From: Adiantum capillus-veneris
Lineage: Eukaryota; Streptophyta; Polypodiopsida; Polypodiales; Pteridaceae
Length of the DNA: 64,000 bases
Assembly: GCA_014529385.2 (NCBI GenBank)
Contig: CM043968.1
Coordinates: forward strand, 127,615,018 to 127,679,017
Reading direction: 5' to 3'
Shown piece after piece: positions 32,780-45,138 of the stretch. The notes beneath the pieces were generated by a model. The model saw only the letters and a list, made by a program, of their open reading frames with translations. It searched no databases and had not been told where the DNA came from. Numbering within the stretch: position 1 is the first letter of the stretch; the number at the start of each line of letters is the position of its first letter. The position numbers and the translations under genes were made by a program.

Positions 32780-33822
32780 TTATTTGATGCAGACAAGAAG
32801 AGTAGGACTTCCCAACCTGTTACTACCAAAGAACAAATCAGTCTTGAAGAACTTAATTTGCCTCCTTTGAATCCACTTGCATATTTTCCCAGCCATGTCA
32901 CTGATTTCCTGGCATTCCATGAAAAGGTGGGCTAGGTCTTCACTAGCTATTCTGCACCCGAGCAACGATCCAACCCAATTCCTCTTTCTTGTATCTTTAC
33001 GCCCGTCGATAGAGAACCCCACATCACTTTTCACAGAAATATCTTCATATACTGAGGCCACCTTGGCTTCCAGATGTTCTTCATGAATCCCTCCCACCGT
33101 TTTTTCGTCCAGTGCCTCTTCCATAATTTGTTGAGGGGGTTACACAAATTAGCCTCATGCATTAATGCATGGTAAATGCCTTTAGAATGTGGTTTCCAAA
33201 AGAGGCTACTTTCGGACCATCTCCAAGCATCCCATTCAAAGTTGGATTCACAAATTGGCATCACCACCTTATCAAGCTCTTTCATCACCCTGTAGACTAG
33301 TAAGATCTCAAAGACATTCAGTTGAAATTGGATGGCTAAAGAGTCAGCAATTTTCCAGCACTTACTATTCCCATCCCAGAATTGCTCTAGTCGAACGAGC
33401 CCCTTATTATTCACATTCCTGGCCATTTCTATCCAATAGGGGCTTTGCGGCGATCCCAATATTTTAGAGATCCAAGGGGACCAATGCAAAATGGAGTTCT
33501 TAAAGTACCTTGTTGCTTCTCCCCATTCCAAAACCTCAGCTGCTCTTTTGCACTTCCTCATCAGTTCCCCTGAGATTCCACCAAATCTAAGATAAGACCA
33601 CTTCGGGGCGAGAAGTTTGTCATGCATCACAACCCCCTCAGCACTTTCCCCCATTTGATCCAAGTTTATTGCATCAAACATTTCCTTGGTCATGATAGCC
33701 CAAGCTTGGTCCTGTTTAGCCAATGAGACCATAAATTTTGTACAAAGGGCCTTAGCATGGGATACAGGGTTAAGAATGCCGAGCCCTCCTTGGAGTCTAT
33801 CGGGCGAGAAACTACCTCCCAT
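32780..33822 (-). pseudogene. LINE-B C-terminal zf-RVT region
   Basis: ORF 33031-33822 starts with a LQGGLGILNPVSHAKAL motif typical of the post-RT domain. ORF 32780-33124 has CRIASEDLAHLFMEC, the cysteine-bearing strand of the zf-RVT zinc finger, with a frameshift between them. Confidence 0.75.
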
Positions 33823-34133
33823 CTAACCCACTGCCATGGCCAGGAGGTTTTTGTGTTGTTCTTCCAGAGAAAGCTTTTCATTGATTTTAAGAATTCTTTC
33901 CAGTTACACTTGGCCATCTTAAGCACGGGGCTGAGGAAAGCAATATACGGATCATAAAAGCATTAATCACTTAATTTGACTTTGGAAGGGGAGGAGAAAA
34001 AACTCCCATCTTCTCATTTTTGAGCTTATTTTTTCAAGGACCCATTGAAATCTTTGCCTGTGGGTTATGTCCACCCCTACGGGGGCTCCTAACGGTGTCT
34101 GAATACATTCCCTTTTGAGATAATCTCTCCTAT

Positions 34134-35022
34134 CTAGACTACAGGGTCAAAAGAGTCGTTCTCCAATAGGGAGATATGTCTTGACTTCTCTATACTGCAC
34201 TTGGATCCCCAGGTCACGGACAATGTTTGCACAATCTCCAGAGCTCTCCTGAGAACTTGAGGGAACACCTTCAAGAATAGAAGCGAATCATCTGCAAACA
34301 TTTTGGCTAGTAGCTGGTCGTTGCCCGGTAATGCCAGACCTTGAATCTGTAATGAGAGGATGCGACCCGATGGCAAAAAGCAAGGGGACCAGGGGACATA
34401 CTTGCTTAATAGACCTTTTAACCTCAAAAAAGCCCACAATTTTGTCATTGAACAGGAGGTCTGATTGGCTGCCAATGCCTAGTATGCGTATGAGGTGACA
34501 AAGGCGAGGCCCAAAGCCCAGAGCTCCCATGACTTCTTCTATATAGGACCATTCTATTCTATCATAGGATTTTGTGAGGTCGAGCTGCAAGAAGATGCAC
34601 TCTTGCTTACAGAAGGATGCATACTCTATTCCTACCATTGCTACCAAGATATTGTCATATATAGATCTCCCTTTAATGAACCCGTGTTGATGGGGAGAAA
34701 TGATCCGACTCAGGAGGGGGGCAAGTCTGAGAGCTATCGCCTTGGAAATAATTTTGTATGCTATTGACATCATCGTAATGGGACACCAATGTTTGAGTTG
34801 AGAGCAGCAGATCTGTTTGAGGATGGGCTTGATAAGCCCTCTCTTAACACTTGCATCCAACGACTCTTCGGAAATAGCTTGATTAGCCATCCGTGTGACT
34901 AGACCCTTGAGATCATCCCAAAATTCCCTGAAGAATTCAGCCATTAGTCCATCCCAACTGGGGGAATTTTTGTTGCCAAGAGCTTTTAGTCCCACTGAGA
35001 ATTCTTCCTCAAAGAAGGCCAT
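34134..35022 (-). pseudogene. LINE-B reverse transcriptase domain
   Basis: Shows LKHWCPITMMSIAYKIISKA, QHGFIKGRSIYDNI and QLDLTKSYDRIEW, and after a frameshift near 34380 MFADDSLLFLK. The FADD catalytic pair is intact. Strongly decayed relative to LINE-A. A linker segment in two other frames lies at 35022-35568. Confidence 0.85.
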
Positions 35023-35659
35023 TTACATGCCGTTGGCTCCCTCCTGGGGAACCTTCTTTTCAACGCTCCCAAGTAACAACACTCGGCCTTCTTCCACTTC
35101 CTGAGATTGGTCTCTGGCTGGCCAATAATCTGGCTAAGATAATTGAGCATAAGTCCAGCCATCTCATCTTGGTTTTGAATTGTATTCCCTTTCTCATCAT
35201 CCAACACTTGCACGTGGCCTCGACTCTTTCTCACTTTTAGAGCCCTAAACAAATGGCTTGGTTAGAAGGCTCTGGTTGAAGGAAAGTTTCCCTAGAGAGC
35301 AATCTCGCCTTCTTGATTTCCTCCAGCTGTTCGTTGGCCATGTGAGATTTAGCTTCAGCCATCGCTTGTGCTCATCCTCGGTAGCCAGTTCGACAGCCTT
35401 CCTAGAGGCTAATTGCGCTACCTCCTTTGTGAGATGTTTGATATGTGCCTCATTGGATTTTTTAACCCGAGGACCCAAAGTTTTGATATCTTTTGTTACA
35501 CTCCTAACAAAGAGATTCCAAGCACTAGGTTTATTCATCCTCACATATTTCTTGAGCTTTCCCAACATTTTCTTGGTGATGCTTCTAAAGAAGAGAGGCT
35601 CTTTGAACAGGTGTGTCCCTGTAAACTAGAAGCTTTCTCTCCCCTCTCGGGGATTGCCT

Positions 35660-35682
35660 CCCCCCCCCCCCCCCCCCCCCCC
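35660..35682 (+). repeat. poly(C) tract
   Basis: Twenty-three C residues within LINE-B, between the endonuclease remnant and the RT linker. Confidence 0.95.
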
Positions 35683-35689
35683 TTTATCT

Positions 35690-36408
35690 TTCTTGAGTTG
35701 TAGGTGTAATGGCATGTTATCGGAGAGGCTTTTTGTTGAGATTACCTTCATCTCTAACGTCGATGAGATCTAGTCAGCTTGATGAGAGCAGTAGCATCTG
35801 TCCAGCCGGGAGGCAGTGCGGGCATACTGAAGGCTTGTGTAGGTGAATCCAGGCATGCTGTTCCATGGGCCCACTTCCCACAAGTCAATCATAGCCCACT
35901 TCTCACATAAGCTTAGCCATTTAGACTTTTCTGAGCCAGACACTATACTGGCGGAGCCTGTTTTGTCCTTGCTTTTCTCGACCATATTGAAATATCCAAC
36001 CATTAGCCACTCCCCTTTGATCGGAGTATCCCTGAGATGCATCCACAGTTTAGCTCTATCCTTTGTGTTGCAAGGGCCATAAACATTTACTATGGTGATA
36101 GGTTGATCGTCCCATCTGATTCTAACACCAAGGACTCTTTCGGAGGGGTGGTTTAGAACCATCTTTGGCTCCAAATCCCTGTCAGCAATGAACAAGACAC
36201 CACTAAAACCGTCACTTCCTTCCTCATAAAAGATAAATTTTTTTCCTACAGCTTGTTTTCTCTTACTACAAGCATCCAAATGGTGCTCTTGGATGGACTA
36301 GCAATTGACTACCTTCTCTTTCTTCACTTCTTCCCATAAGAGAGTGCCCTTCTTCCGGGTTTTCAATCCCTTCACGTTCCAAGATTGAATAGATATAGTA
36401 TCCATCAT
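35690..36408 (-). pseudogene. LINE-B endonuclease domain
   Basis: Starts at ATG 36406-36408 with SIQSWNVKGLKT, then QEHHLDAC after a TAG, VNVYGPCN, LMVGYFNM and SRLDRCYC. After a TAG at 35770 it continues to SDNMPLHL. Compared with the family, GDFN has become GYFN and the catalytic SDH has become SDN, so this copy would be catalytically dead even without its stops. Confidence 0.8.
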
Positions 36409-36492
36409 TGGGAAAGGGGGACAAATTCTTCTGCCTCTAGGAACTCTTTAACATTTTAAGAAAGTTCAAAAAAAGAAAGTTTGGCCTTTTTT

Positions 36493-36830
36493 AAGAAAGT
36501 TGAAAAAAAGAAATTTTGAAAAAATATGGGGCGTTCTATAAAACACATTTTCACATATTTTTTGGGGCTGGAGTTCTTTTTGATCGACCATTTGGGTCTT
36601 TTGGGAGGTCCAAAGGGAGTTTTCTTGGAGGCCCTTCCCACAGAGGAGTGTGCCTGGAACTGAGTTCAATGGTGAAGCTAGTAGAGTAGCAGGGAGCCAG
36701 CAAGGGCTCGCTCCCATGAAGGTTTTTGCAGAGTAAAGGTTTGGAGGATGTGTATGTTCACTGAGCCGGCCATGCTTTGATACTCGTACTTGTGTGAAGG
36801 ATTTTTTGTGAAAAAATAGAGAATTCATTG
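36493..36830 (+). other. no recognisable gene
   Basis: The A/T-rich start contains a second copy of AAGAAAGTTNAAAAAAAG seen at 36460. Nothing else was identified. Confidence 0.4.
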
Positions 36831-36989
36831 TGCCGTGTTGGTGCCAATTCTCCCCTCCCCCCCTTCATTTTCTCTTACTCTCGACTTTTGCGCGTGGTGT
36901 CAGTTTGTAGAAGTGTGTGCCACCCAAACCGACGATTCTTGTGTGTGGAGAGAGTGAGTCAGAACTTTGGTGTGTGTGGTGAGAGGGTT

Positions 36990-37978
36990 GAGTCTCAACT
37001 AAAGAATTCCCAGGCTCAATATGAACCCATAGATCAAGACAATTGTCCAAATCCCCAAAACCCTCCTATTGTGCAAGAAGAAATTAGGCGGCCCGTTGTC
37101 CCGATTCCAGGCCTATTAGCTCAACAATGGAGCATGAACAATGCCTATTATGAAGCTTTACAAAGGGTGGCTACAGACATGTATAATGTGGCAATGCAAG
37201 AACACACCCAAGACATGACACCATTCTATCACTACAAAATGAGCAAATAGAAGCTCACACCGAGTTGCACACATGCCAAAATGAACATGAAGAAGTCATG
37301 GTGGAAGCTCAAGTACCAAGACATACAACGAAAGATTCTAAAACTCAATTACTACTGAAACAATAGAAACTGGCCGATGCATACAAAGAACTAGTTGTAG
37401 CTCGAAGGGCCATATATGCACATAAAAGTGTCTAGAATTAGTCTTTTAAGATGCTGTGGAACATGCGGATACATTCAAAAACCAGATAGTCATAGAAAAA
37501 GTGCAGCTGGAAAGGTGCATAATGGAAAACATCAAGGCCAATTCATGACTGACAAGGGTTATAGACATAGGTGCTACAACATCCAATGCAAGTGCTAGAA
37601 TCACAGAATTGGAGAGAGCTGTCTGACTGCAAGAACGCATCTAAAAAGATGCCATAGCTGCTGCACTAGCTTGCAAAGATGATCTCCAAAAAGAGAATAC
37701 AGCTCTTAAAAAAGGAAACAAAGACTTGCAAGCCTTGGTGCCTGCACTTCAAGAAAATCTCAGCTATAGGAAGCCGGAGTTTACTCAAATGGATGATCAT
37801 GGAGATGATGATCATGGTGAACATGGGGAATTTCAAAGAGAAACTGAAGGACAACAAGAACAACCATAATAGGAAAGGACAAATTCATCATTTGAAATTA
37901 CTCACACATCACCAAAAGGTGGATAAAGCACAAGCACTATTCGAGAGACAAGATCGGGAGGCACAAGAAAGTCTATAG
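36990..37978 (+). pseudogene. coiled-coil retroelement remnant
   Basis: ORF-like sequence from about 36990 to 37250 (QAQYEPIDQDNCPNPQNPP, then helical sequence) continues past a TAG at 37248-37250 in another frame as EQIEAHTELHTCQNEHEEV and later KKETKTCKPWCL. It is Lys/Glu/Gln-rich with at least five stops or shifts. Style and charge resemble the coiled-coil segment at 1691-3064, so it may be a distant copy of the same kind of element, but I could not align them by eye. Confidence 0.4.
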
Positions 37979-38390
37979 TGCCGAAAACTCTTCCTAAAAA
38001 TACATACATGTTGATAGAGATAGCCATTAACAAAATGAAGGAACATGTTGCAACAACAAGAGAAGAGCACTGAAAATAGGAAATGGAATGGTAAATGAAA
38101 ATCCTACATTCAGTCAATTTGCAGCTACTCAGACCTTCTAAAATCAATGAAGACTAGTATACTTGAGCTCTCCCACTCCCATTGATTCAATATGAGTGTA
38201 CCACAAAGCTTCCATTGAGCAAGAGAAGTATAAAGCTCAATCTAGTGAGAAACAATGAAAATGGACAAAGGCATGGCTTAAAAAACATCTTGAGTAGCAT
38301 ATTTGCATGATGCAAACACCCACTCCACTTATTACCTTCTACCTAGTGCCAAGAGTCAATACTTAGAATCAACATGAGACACTACCAGGG

Positions 38391-38480
38391 ATTTTATTAA
38401 CGTAATCACGATCGGGTGATTACGTAAATAACTCTAGTATTTACACAAAAAAAATCACGTGATCACGTTAATTGTTAATG
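38391..38480. repeat. subterminal inverted motifs of the hAT element
   Basis: ACGTAATCAC...GTGATTACGT and AATCACGTGATCACGTTAATT-like sequences form small hairpins, typical of transposase-binding subterminal regions. Confidence 0.6.
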
Positions 38481-39554
38481 TGACTTTGATGATGACCTGC
38501 AAAAACCTATAGAGCCAATTAGCCCTCTAGGCTTTTCTAATTTCCGTGCTGGTCCCTCCGGGCTCTTTCATTTTCTCGGCGGGCCCGGCGGGTATATGCA
38601 GTAGCCTGGCGGGAGTAATCATATATAGTAAATAGTGTGCTAACCCTGGTCCTTTAGCTAGGCAAATCCTAGGGGAGTGTATCTGAGTGCCGGGTATTGT
38701 CATCTCCTTGTGAATTGACCTAAGGTTACAGAGTCACAGGTCCTTTTTTGGGCCGAACGTGATTCTTAATTCGGTAACCACTTCTAAAAAATTTTAATTC
38801 GTTTACCGACATAAAGATACAAAACCAAAACAACTGAAAACTTGGGGAAATATGCTCATTGCGAAGAAGCCATTGGTCCAAATGAGGGCTGTAATTGGTT
38901 TTAGAAGATGAGCATATGTAAATGACGAGTCGATAGTCAAGGGTTGGATGTCCTCTACTAGTGTACCGGGAATATAAAGATCCTTGAAGTCTTATATTTG
39001 AGTTGATTTACAATATAAGAGCTATAATCCTTGATTGGGTTGAAATAGCTTGTATATATTGAATTGGTTGCATGGGTGGGCTACAATCCTTCATTGGGTA
39101 CAAGTAGTCCCCAATTGGGTGATTATATTGAAGATTTATTTGCATTAGTTCATGCATTGGTTTATATAGAGAGTACATTATTTATTACGATAGATTATTA
39201 GTGCATGAAATGACCAATTATATATTTTATTTCTTTCATTTGTTTTTTTGTAGCAAATGAAATTAGATGTGTCTTCTTGTTTGCAAATCAAAGTGGACAT
39301 ATAAATAATCATTATAATAATAATTGCATAGAGAGATTCATAGTATTGTTATGGTTATTACGCCATGTATACATTACATTGCAATGTGTATGATCGATAT
39401 GTGGATTGACTTGCGTGCATTGAAAATCTCATATTGTGCATCATGGTTACTTTCATATTGAATGGTTTTTAAATTATAATACATATTGAAAATATAAAAT
39501 TGTTTTCAGTTTGTAACATCTTGTTCTTTTCTCTTCAATTTTAATTTAAAAGAA
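38481..39554 (+). other. AT-rich leader or intron of the hAT element
   Basis: No ORF. GC content is higher near 38540-38620, then very AT-rich up to the first transposase ATG at 39555. Confidence 0.4.
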
Positions 39555-41762
39555 ATGGAGCAAAATGTGGGCACAAGTGGTAAGAATAAGCCAAAGAATA
39601 AAAAAGCTCCTACAAAGAGTGGGATTATGCTCACAACATATGCGGCCGATATATGGACTGGCAATGTAAATTTTGTCACACAACAAAATCTGGCGGTGCA
39701 CCACGTATTAAAGGGATCATTTTCTGGGTAGCGCTAAAAACAATTATAGAAAATGTGAACATTCTTAGGCACCTGCAGTTGCAAAATGTTTGAGAGAAGA
39801 GCTCGCCAAAAAGGGTGGCAAGAGACGATAGATATATAGCTCTGTGCCTTCGAATCAAGAGTTCCTAGAGCCAAATATTAACTCCACAGATCCTATAGTG
39901 ACGCCAACTAACCTTGGAGAACAACCTGCGCAAGGAGACAAAATTTCAGGCAGTGTTCCTTTTAAACGTCACAATGAAGGTGGACTTTGTCAAATGTATC
40001 AAAAATCATTACATCAAAGCTTTCGAGTGCAGTCTCTAGAAGAAGCACAAACAGCACTCGCCAAAGCAATATTCTTTACTGGAAGTGATTTGGTCATGGT
40101 AGACAGCAATCATTGGAAGGCTACTTGAAAGAAAATCGGTGAGTTTGGTCCAGGATTTTCATCTCCTTCTTATCACACGATAAGAAATGTTTTCTTGGAC
40201 AAATGTTATATCGAAGTCAAAGAGCATGTTGGCAAAATAATACTTGGGAATATTTTACTTTCAGGATGTACGATTGTGAGTGATGGCTGGTCAAATGTTC
40301 AGAGAAGACCGTTGACCAATGTAATGCTGGTTTGTCCAAGGGGAGAAACGTTTATAAAGGTGATTGATAGTTTTGGTGCAATTAAAAGTGGCAAATACAT
40401 TTCTGAGGTCTTGATTGATGTAATTAAAGAAATTGGTGCTAAACATGTCGTTCAAGTTGTGATGGACAACGCAAAGAATTGTAAAAATGTCAGTAAATTA
40501 ATAAAGAAGTGCTTTCCACACATTTTTGCCAATGGTTGTAATACGCATAGCTTGAACTTGGTGCTGAAAGATTGGTACACTAGCGAAGAAACCACATGGT
40601 TTGCCAAAAAAATTGATACAGCATGTTAGGTTGTGAAATTTATCTTGAAACGACAGAGAGTGCTCGATTTGTAAAGGATGCGCATGTCAGTGATACTGAA
40701 ACTTCTTGCTGAAACTCGGTTTTGCACACACTTTTATACCTTGGAATCACTTCTCCGTAATAAATGTGCTGTGATTGATACATTCAATTGCGCGTCCTTT
40801 GATGAATGGCAGCTTGAGCAGAAAGAAACAGTGAAGGATAAAATTACATGTCTATGTGGCAATGTAAACAAGGTTTCTTGGTGGAGGAGTGTAATGGATG
40901 CATACCATGTAATGATGCCCGTTATGTTCGCGATCCGCAATCTTGATCAAAGGGCGCCAAACTTGGGCAAAGTGAGGATGACATGGTGGTCAGTCCAACA
41001 GAGTCTTGAAAATCCTAAAGAGCTGAAAGAGTCTATAGTAGATAAGGAGTGGTGATTACTATTCTCTGGCAAATAACGGACAATTTTGGCTAAGTATTTT
41101 CATGCAAGGTGGAAGAGCGCTCATAGTCCACTCTATAGCGTGGCTTACATGCTCGATCCAGAGTATTGGAATTTAGATCTAATGTCCAATACATAGGTGG
41201 TAGGCGATTTCTATCACGTGGTTAACAAGTTCTACTCCAATGTTCATGACCGAATTGATTGCATCAAAGAAATGAGTGCATTTAGATTAAAAGAAGGTCC
41301 TTTTGTGAATGATTTTGTACAGGTAATCGCAAAAGAGCAACCTGCATGGAAGTGGTGGATGATGAATGGTGGAGAGAATTACTCTACCTTACGTCCTCTT
41401 GCAATGAAAGTACTCGCACAATGTGTAGCAAATTCAAGTTCAGAGAGAAACTGAGTATGTACAAGTATGTGCATAGCACTATTCGCAACAGACTATTAGC
41501 AGACAGAGCAGAGAAATTAGTGTATATGTATTGCAACAAAAAGATACTGAATCGCATCAAAAGTGTTGGCTACGAGGAGGAAATGCCAACCTGGTTGTAT
41601 GATTGTCAAAACGAAAATGAAGAATATTTCATTGTTGGTGTATCTCAATGCACTGTAGACAAAATAGAAGAGAATTTGATAATAGATATGGAGGTTGAAT
41701 TACAAGGAGAACCACAACACTCAGACTTAGAACCAGATAACAACTCAACTGATTCAATATAG
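39555..41762 (+). pseudogene. hAT transposase with BED finger, DUF659 and dimerisation domain
   Basis: The start at 39555 has a Lys-rich leader and, after a frameshift near 39650, WQCKFCHTTKSGGAPRIKG, a BED-type zinc finger. DUF659 spans 40195-40629 (VSDGWSNVQRRPLTNVM, MDNAKNCKNVSKLI, GCNTHSLNLVLKD). The C-terminal hAT dimerisation domain spans 41197-41762 (SSSERN, then after a shift MYKYVHSTIRNRL and EKLVYMYCN). Stops at 39730, 40127, 40629 and 41055 and several shifts inactivate it. It would have cut and pasted the element. Confidence 0.9.
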
Positions 41763-41984
41763 CTTGAGAGTAGAATGAGCAAATGTCAAAAACCATTGTA
41801 AAAGACCTTGTATTCAAATGTGTTTTGAGTAATTACAATGCTTCATATTCTCGATAGTACATGCGAGGGACTAATAATTGAAGGAGTACGAGCGGAAGTG
41901 CGACGCGAGAGAGAGTGCGAGAAGAAGAGCATCGAGTAATCATCTATAAATGTCCTAAAGTAAGAAGCTCCCCCTAGAGATAGG

Positions 41985-42542
41985 TTAGGCATAGGTGAAA
42001 AGTGTGAATGCTATGCTCAAACCATCTGGAGGTGCATAATTACTCAAAGCTGTGCGAAAAGTGTCCCAACTTTCCGACAATGTGATCAACAAGAACATAG
42101 CTCTAACAGGTTCATCAAACTTGACACCTTGAGCTAACAACTGACTATAGATTGTGTTGAATTCATTCAGATGATTCGACATAGGTGTCCCTTCTTTCAT
42201 CTTCAAGTCAACAAGCTTCTTAAGCCAGTATACCTGTGAAGCTACACTCTGCTTCTCATAAAGATCACTCAGCTTTAACCATGCTTGATAAGCTGACATC
42301 TCGTCTGCTACATTGAAGTAAACGCTTTCTGCCAAAGTCAGCATAATGGTGGAAAGTGCCAATTCATCCATTTCTCTCCATTCATCTTCGTCCATATCTT
42401 CTGGTTTTATCCCTTTGAGATTTATAGGTTTTATCTGCTTATTTTGTACCAACACGTGCCAAATATGCTTCTTCCACAATGGGAAACTGGTTCCATCCAG
42501 CTTCTTGATATTGTAAAGAGCAGTGTCCTGTGATCCAGCCAT
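41985..42542 (-). CDS. copia gag protein
   Basis: An uninterrupted 185-codon frame, ATG 42540-42542. LDGTSFPLWKKHIWHVLVQN is the N-terminal gag helix pair of plant copia (DUF4219/UBN2 type). AYQAWLKLSDLYEKQSVA and FNTIYSQLLAQGVKFDEP follow, the central UBN2 domain. The protein ends FTLFTYA at a stop soon after, before any zinc knuckle, where the large deletion begins. It forms the particle shell in intact elements. Confidence 0.9.
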   Translation of the reverse strand: MAGSQDTALYNIKKLDGTSFPLWKKHIWHVLVQNKQIKPINLKGIKPEDMDEDEWREMDELALSTIMLTLAESVYFNVADEMSAYQAWLKLSDLYEKQSVASQVYWLKKLVDLKMKEGTPMSNHLNEFNTIYSQLLAQGVKFDEPVRAMFLLITLSESWDTFRTALSNYAPPDGLSIAFTLFTYA

Positions 42543-43627
42543 AGCTACGCTTCATAGTGGTTTACTTTCCTGGGAAAAATTCGGCAGAGTTTCCCCTGTA
42601 AACTAACCTGTGAACCAATATCAACCTGTCAAATGAACCAAGAAAGCTTCAGATTCTGCATAAATTTTGGTAGAGTCTCCTTTGAAAAATGGCTCTGGTG
42701 TACTCAAAAAACAGACCAAAAAACAGCTCAAAAAACACTATCTCTCTGACACTGTAAGCTACGGGTAAACCTATCCTGCACCTGTACTGTCTCTCACTGT
42801 CCTGTCATTGTCCTATAAGCATAGACTGCGACAATGCCTCAACGTCCGTAAAGCAAAGATGCAATCCCAACTGTCTAACTCACAGTCAATACATCATAGC
42901 TGCCTATCTAAGGGTGCTCGAGGGATCGCTCAAAGACCTGTATCACCGAAAGGATCTCAACATTCGAGAATCCCCCAGCTCAATAAAACGTCACTCGACC
43001 CTCAAAAAAGGCTGCAGTAAATCTGACAGTACATAGACTTCCCACAAAGTCATACATCCACACATTTCCCACTATATGCTGTAACCGCTGCGGCGGTTGT
43101 TTGCTGCGTGCGTGACTCACAGCCAGCAAACCCTCAACAGACATACATCATCTCTGACAATACATCCCATGTGGAAGTACCTGCAATGTCAGGATGAAAT
43201 CTGGAATATCAAGCAGCAAACACAAGCTATCTGATGAACTAGTGGATGTCGCCTACAAACTGTGTGTAGATGCGCCCGTGTCGTATGTGACACGTCTCCA
43301 AGAACTGTGAGCTGTCCTTCGATGTGTAGATAGCAACAAATCAACACTCTAGGAGTGTCGATATCCTCAGCACCTGCAGTCGAAGGCCGAAAAACCCAAA
43401 TTTGCAGAGTCGGATCTGCACCCGCCGAGACTACGTAGTCGAAAATGGCCTGCGCAGACCTTTGTCGAAGCCGAACGGTGACTGAGATGACCTCAGAATG
43501 AAATTCTGAGCACACCGAGCCCTTCGATCTCTCCCACGAGATTTGGGGCCGTGTCTTTGCCTGTTGAATTTCACTCCAATCTGAGCTGGTGACTCTAGCC
43601 TCCTGCAGTGCTGCCCCGAGCCTCGAT
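42543..43627 (-). other. copia 5' leader
   Basis: About 1.1 kb between primer site and gag start. Several short ORFs but none with a recognisable motif; unusually long for a copia leader. Confidence 0.5.
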
Positions 43628-43629
43628 CT

Positions 43630-43644
43630 GAGCTCTGATACCAG
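43630..43644 (-). promoter_or_regulatory. primer-binding site of the copia element
   Basis: Minus strand CTGGTATCAGAGCTC, an exact initiator tRNA-Met type site, one base from the LTR. Confidence 0.9.
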
Positions 43645-43645
43645 T

Positions 43646-43837
43646 TGAAGGAGTACGAGCGGAAGTGCGACGCGAGAGAGAGTGCGAGAAGAAGAGCACT
43701 ACGATATGGTGAACTCGCTCTATTGTAATGTGTAGAGCATAGTGAGTTTTTATTAGGTTTTTACAAAAGAATATGTGTACATACCTGGCGGCCCGCCCAC
43801 TTACCTAGGCGACCACATTGGGCTTTATACCCCAACA
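43646..43837 (-). repeat. 5' LTR of the copia element
   Basis: 192 bp. On the minus strand it runs TGTTGGGGTATAAAG to CTCCTTCA. The left copy shares only the end TGAAGGAGTACGAGC through GAAGAAGAGCA. Confidence 0.85.
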
Positions 43838-44080
43838 ATAATTGACGGGCGTCGTTTAACCAATGACGAACGCGTCGCATAGACGAGGTTTCAGTCGTAT
43901 AAGCAAGAATATTTTTTTTAAAAAAAATCGGCCATCACATAAACAACCACTGCCGTTGCATAATCGATGACTTGAATTTATAGTCGTGGCATAATCGACG
44001 CTTCAAATTGGGCCTTGCTTAAACGACGTAGCGAAACGAGGCTCCTTGCGACGCCTGCACACTGCCCCTTCTCTCATGCG
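43838..44080. repeat. left subterminal repeats of the CACTA-like composite
   Basis: Repeated CGxxGCATAAxCGACG-type motifs near 43872, 43955, 43985 and 44012. Confidence 0.55.
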
Positions 44081-44199
44081 ACGAGGCACTTCTATATTAT
44101 TGTTGCAAAGCCTTTGAAATGTGACTCACGGGAAATTATACACAGTAGCGAGCTCCACGGCAGCGCTACAGCAAAATACGCAAAACAAGAGCAGGTACT

Positions 44200-44233
44200 C
44201 CCCCCCCCCCCCCCCCCCCTCCCTCCCCCCCTC
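44200..44233 (+). repeat. poly(C) and CT-rich tract
   Basis: Twenty C residues followed by CCCTCCCCCC, next to GC-rich sequence. Confidence 0.95.
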
Positions 44234-44439
44234 TTCTTCATCACTTGCCTCTTTAGTGAAAAATGCAATACCGCAGGTCTATGTAATTCAAAGGTGTGAC
44301 CAAACGGGTAGGAGAGATAGGAATTTCTATTAACGATAGTGAGAGGGAGAGGAGTCTGTAGCGCTGAGTGTATGTGTGTGTCTTAAGAGGCTCCGTGAGA
44401 GCGAGAGGAAGTTATCACATGGACTACGTGCAGCCGTGC

Positions 44440-44643
<204 letters not shown>

Positions 44644-45138
44644 CACAACAAGCTCCTGCGACGTGGATACAAGAAGAGGGGAAAAGAACCCGAAGAATGG
44701 CCATGCCTCTCAACCTCCGCTTCAATTCATGGGCTTAACATGTGAAAACTGAGACACAAAAATTGGAGTCTCCAAGCTTGGGTTTGAATATTGCACTTTG
44801 TTAGTGCCTGCAAAATAGGTTCAGAGCTATGTTTCAAAAAAACAGTTCAATGTGTGAGTGTGCATGTGTGTAGGCGTGCAGGTTGTGTGAGAAGGAGACC
44901 TTAATACTGCGTGCATGTACGAGAGTGTGTGTGTGTGTGTGCGCGTGCGCGCATATGCAATGACAACTCAAAAGAAAACCTCTATCATCACACAGCTTCA
45001 CCAGCATATAAGTAAGAGTGCGCATTGATACAGATAGAAGAAGCAGAGCGCAATATATAAAGGGGAAAAAGCTAGCTTCAAGCAGTGTATGTGTATACAC
45101 CTGCGTGCAGCTTGGCAACAACTAAGCTGCAGGTGTTG

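Larger units (their letters stand above)
32434..36492 (-). mobile_element. LINE-B, L1-type element, 5' truncated
   Basis: Poly(T) at 32440-32453 is the poly(A) tail of a minus-strand LINE. TTGGCC plus T's before it (32434-32445) matches TTGGCCTTTTTT at 36481-36492 beyond its 5' end, a probable target duplication. Only ORF2 is present. No ORF1 lies upstream of the endonuclease, so the copy is truncated just before ORF2. It contains multiple frameshifts and a poly(C) tract at 35660-35682. Confidence 0.75.
38386..41763 (+). mobile_element. hAT-type DNA transposon, decayed
   Basis: A CAGGG end at 38386-38390 opens a subterminal region with repeated GTAATCACG/TGATTACGT motifs. A transposase pseudogene follows at 39555-41762. 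No matching CCCTG end or 8 bp target duplication was found on the right, where the sequence changes at about 41866, so the right end may have been lost. Confidence 0.6.
41879..43837 (-). mobile_element. gag-only Ty1/copia element
   Basis: Flanked by ATAAT at 41874-41878 and 43838-43842. The right LTR (192 bp) is 43646-43837. The left LTR keeps only its terminal 53 bp (41879-41931). It has an initiator tRNA-Met primer site and a gag ORF but no pol. A deletion has removed pol and most of the 3' LTR. It sits in the left end of the CACTA-like composite. Confidence 0.88.

Noticed and set aside
36830-36880. LTR end with a TGGTGCCA primer site near 36839
   Set aside because: No matching LTR or polypurine tract was found, and the match to a known primer site is short.
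41763-41878. Right end of the hAT element
   Set aside because: No CCCTG terminus and no 8 bp duplication matching the bases before 38386.
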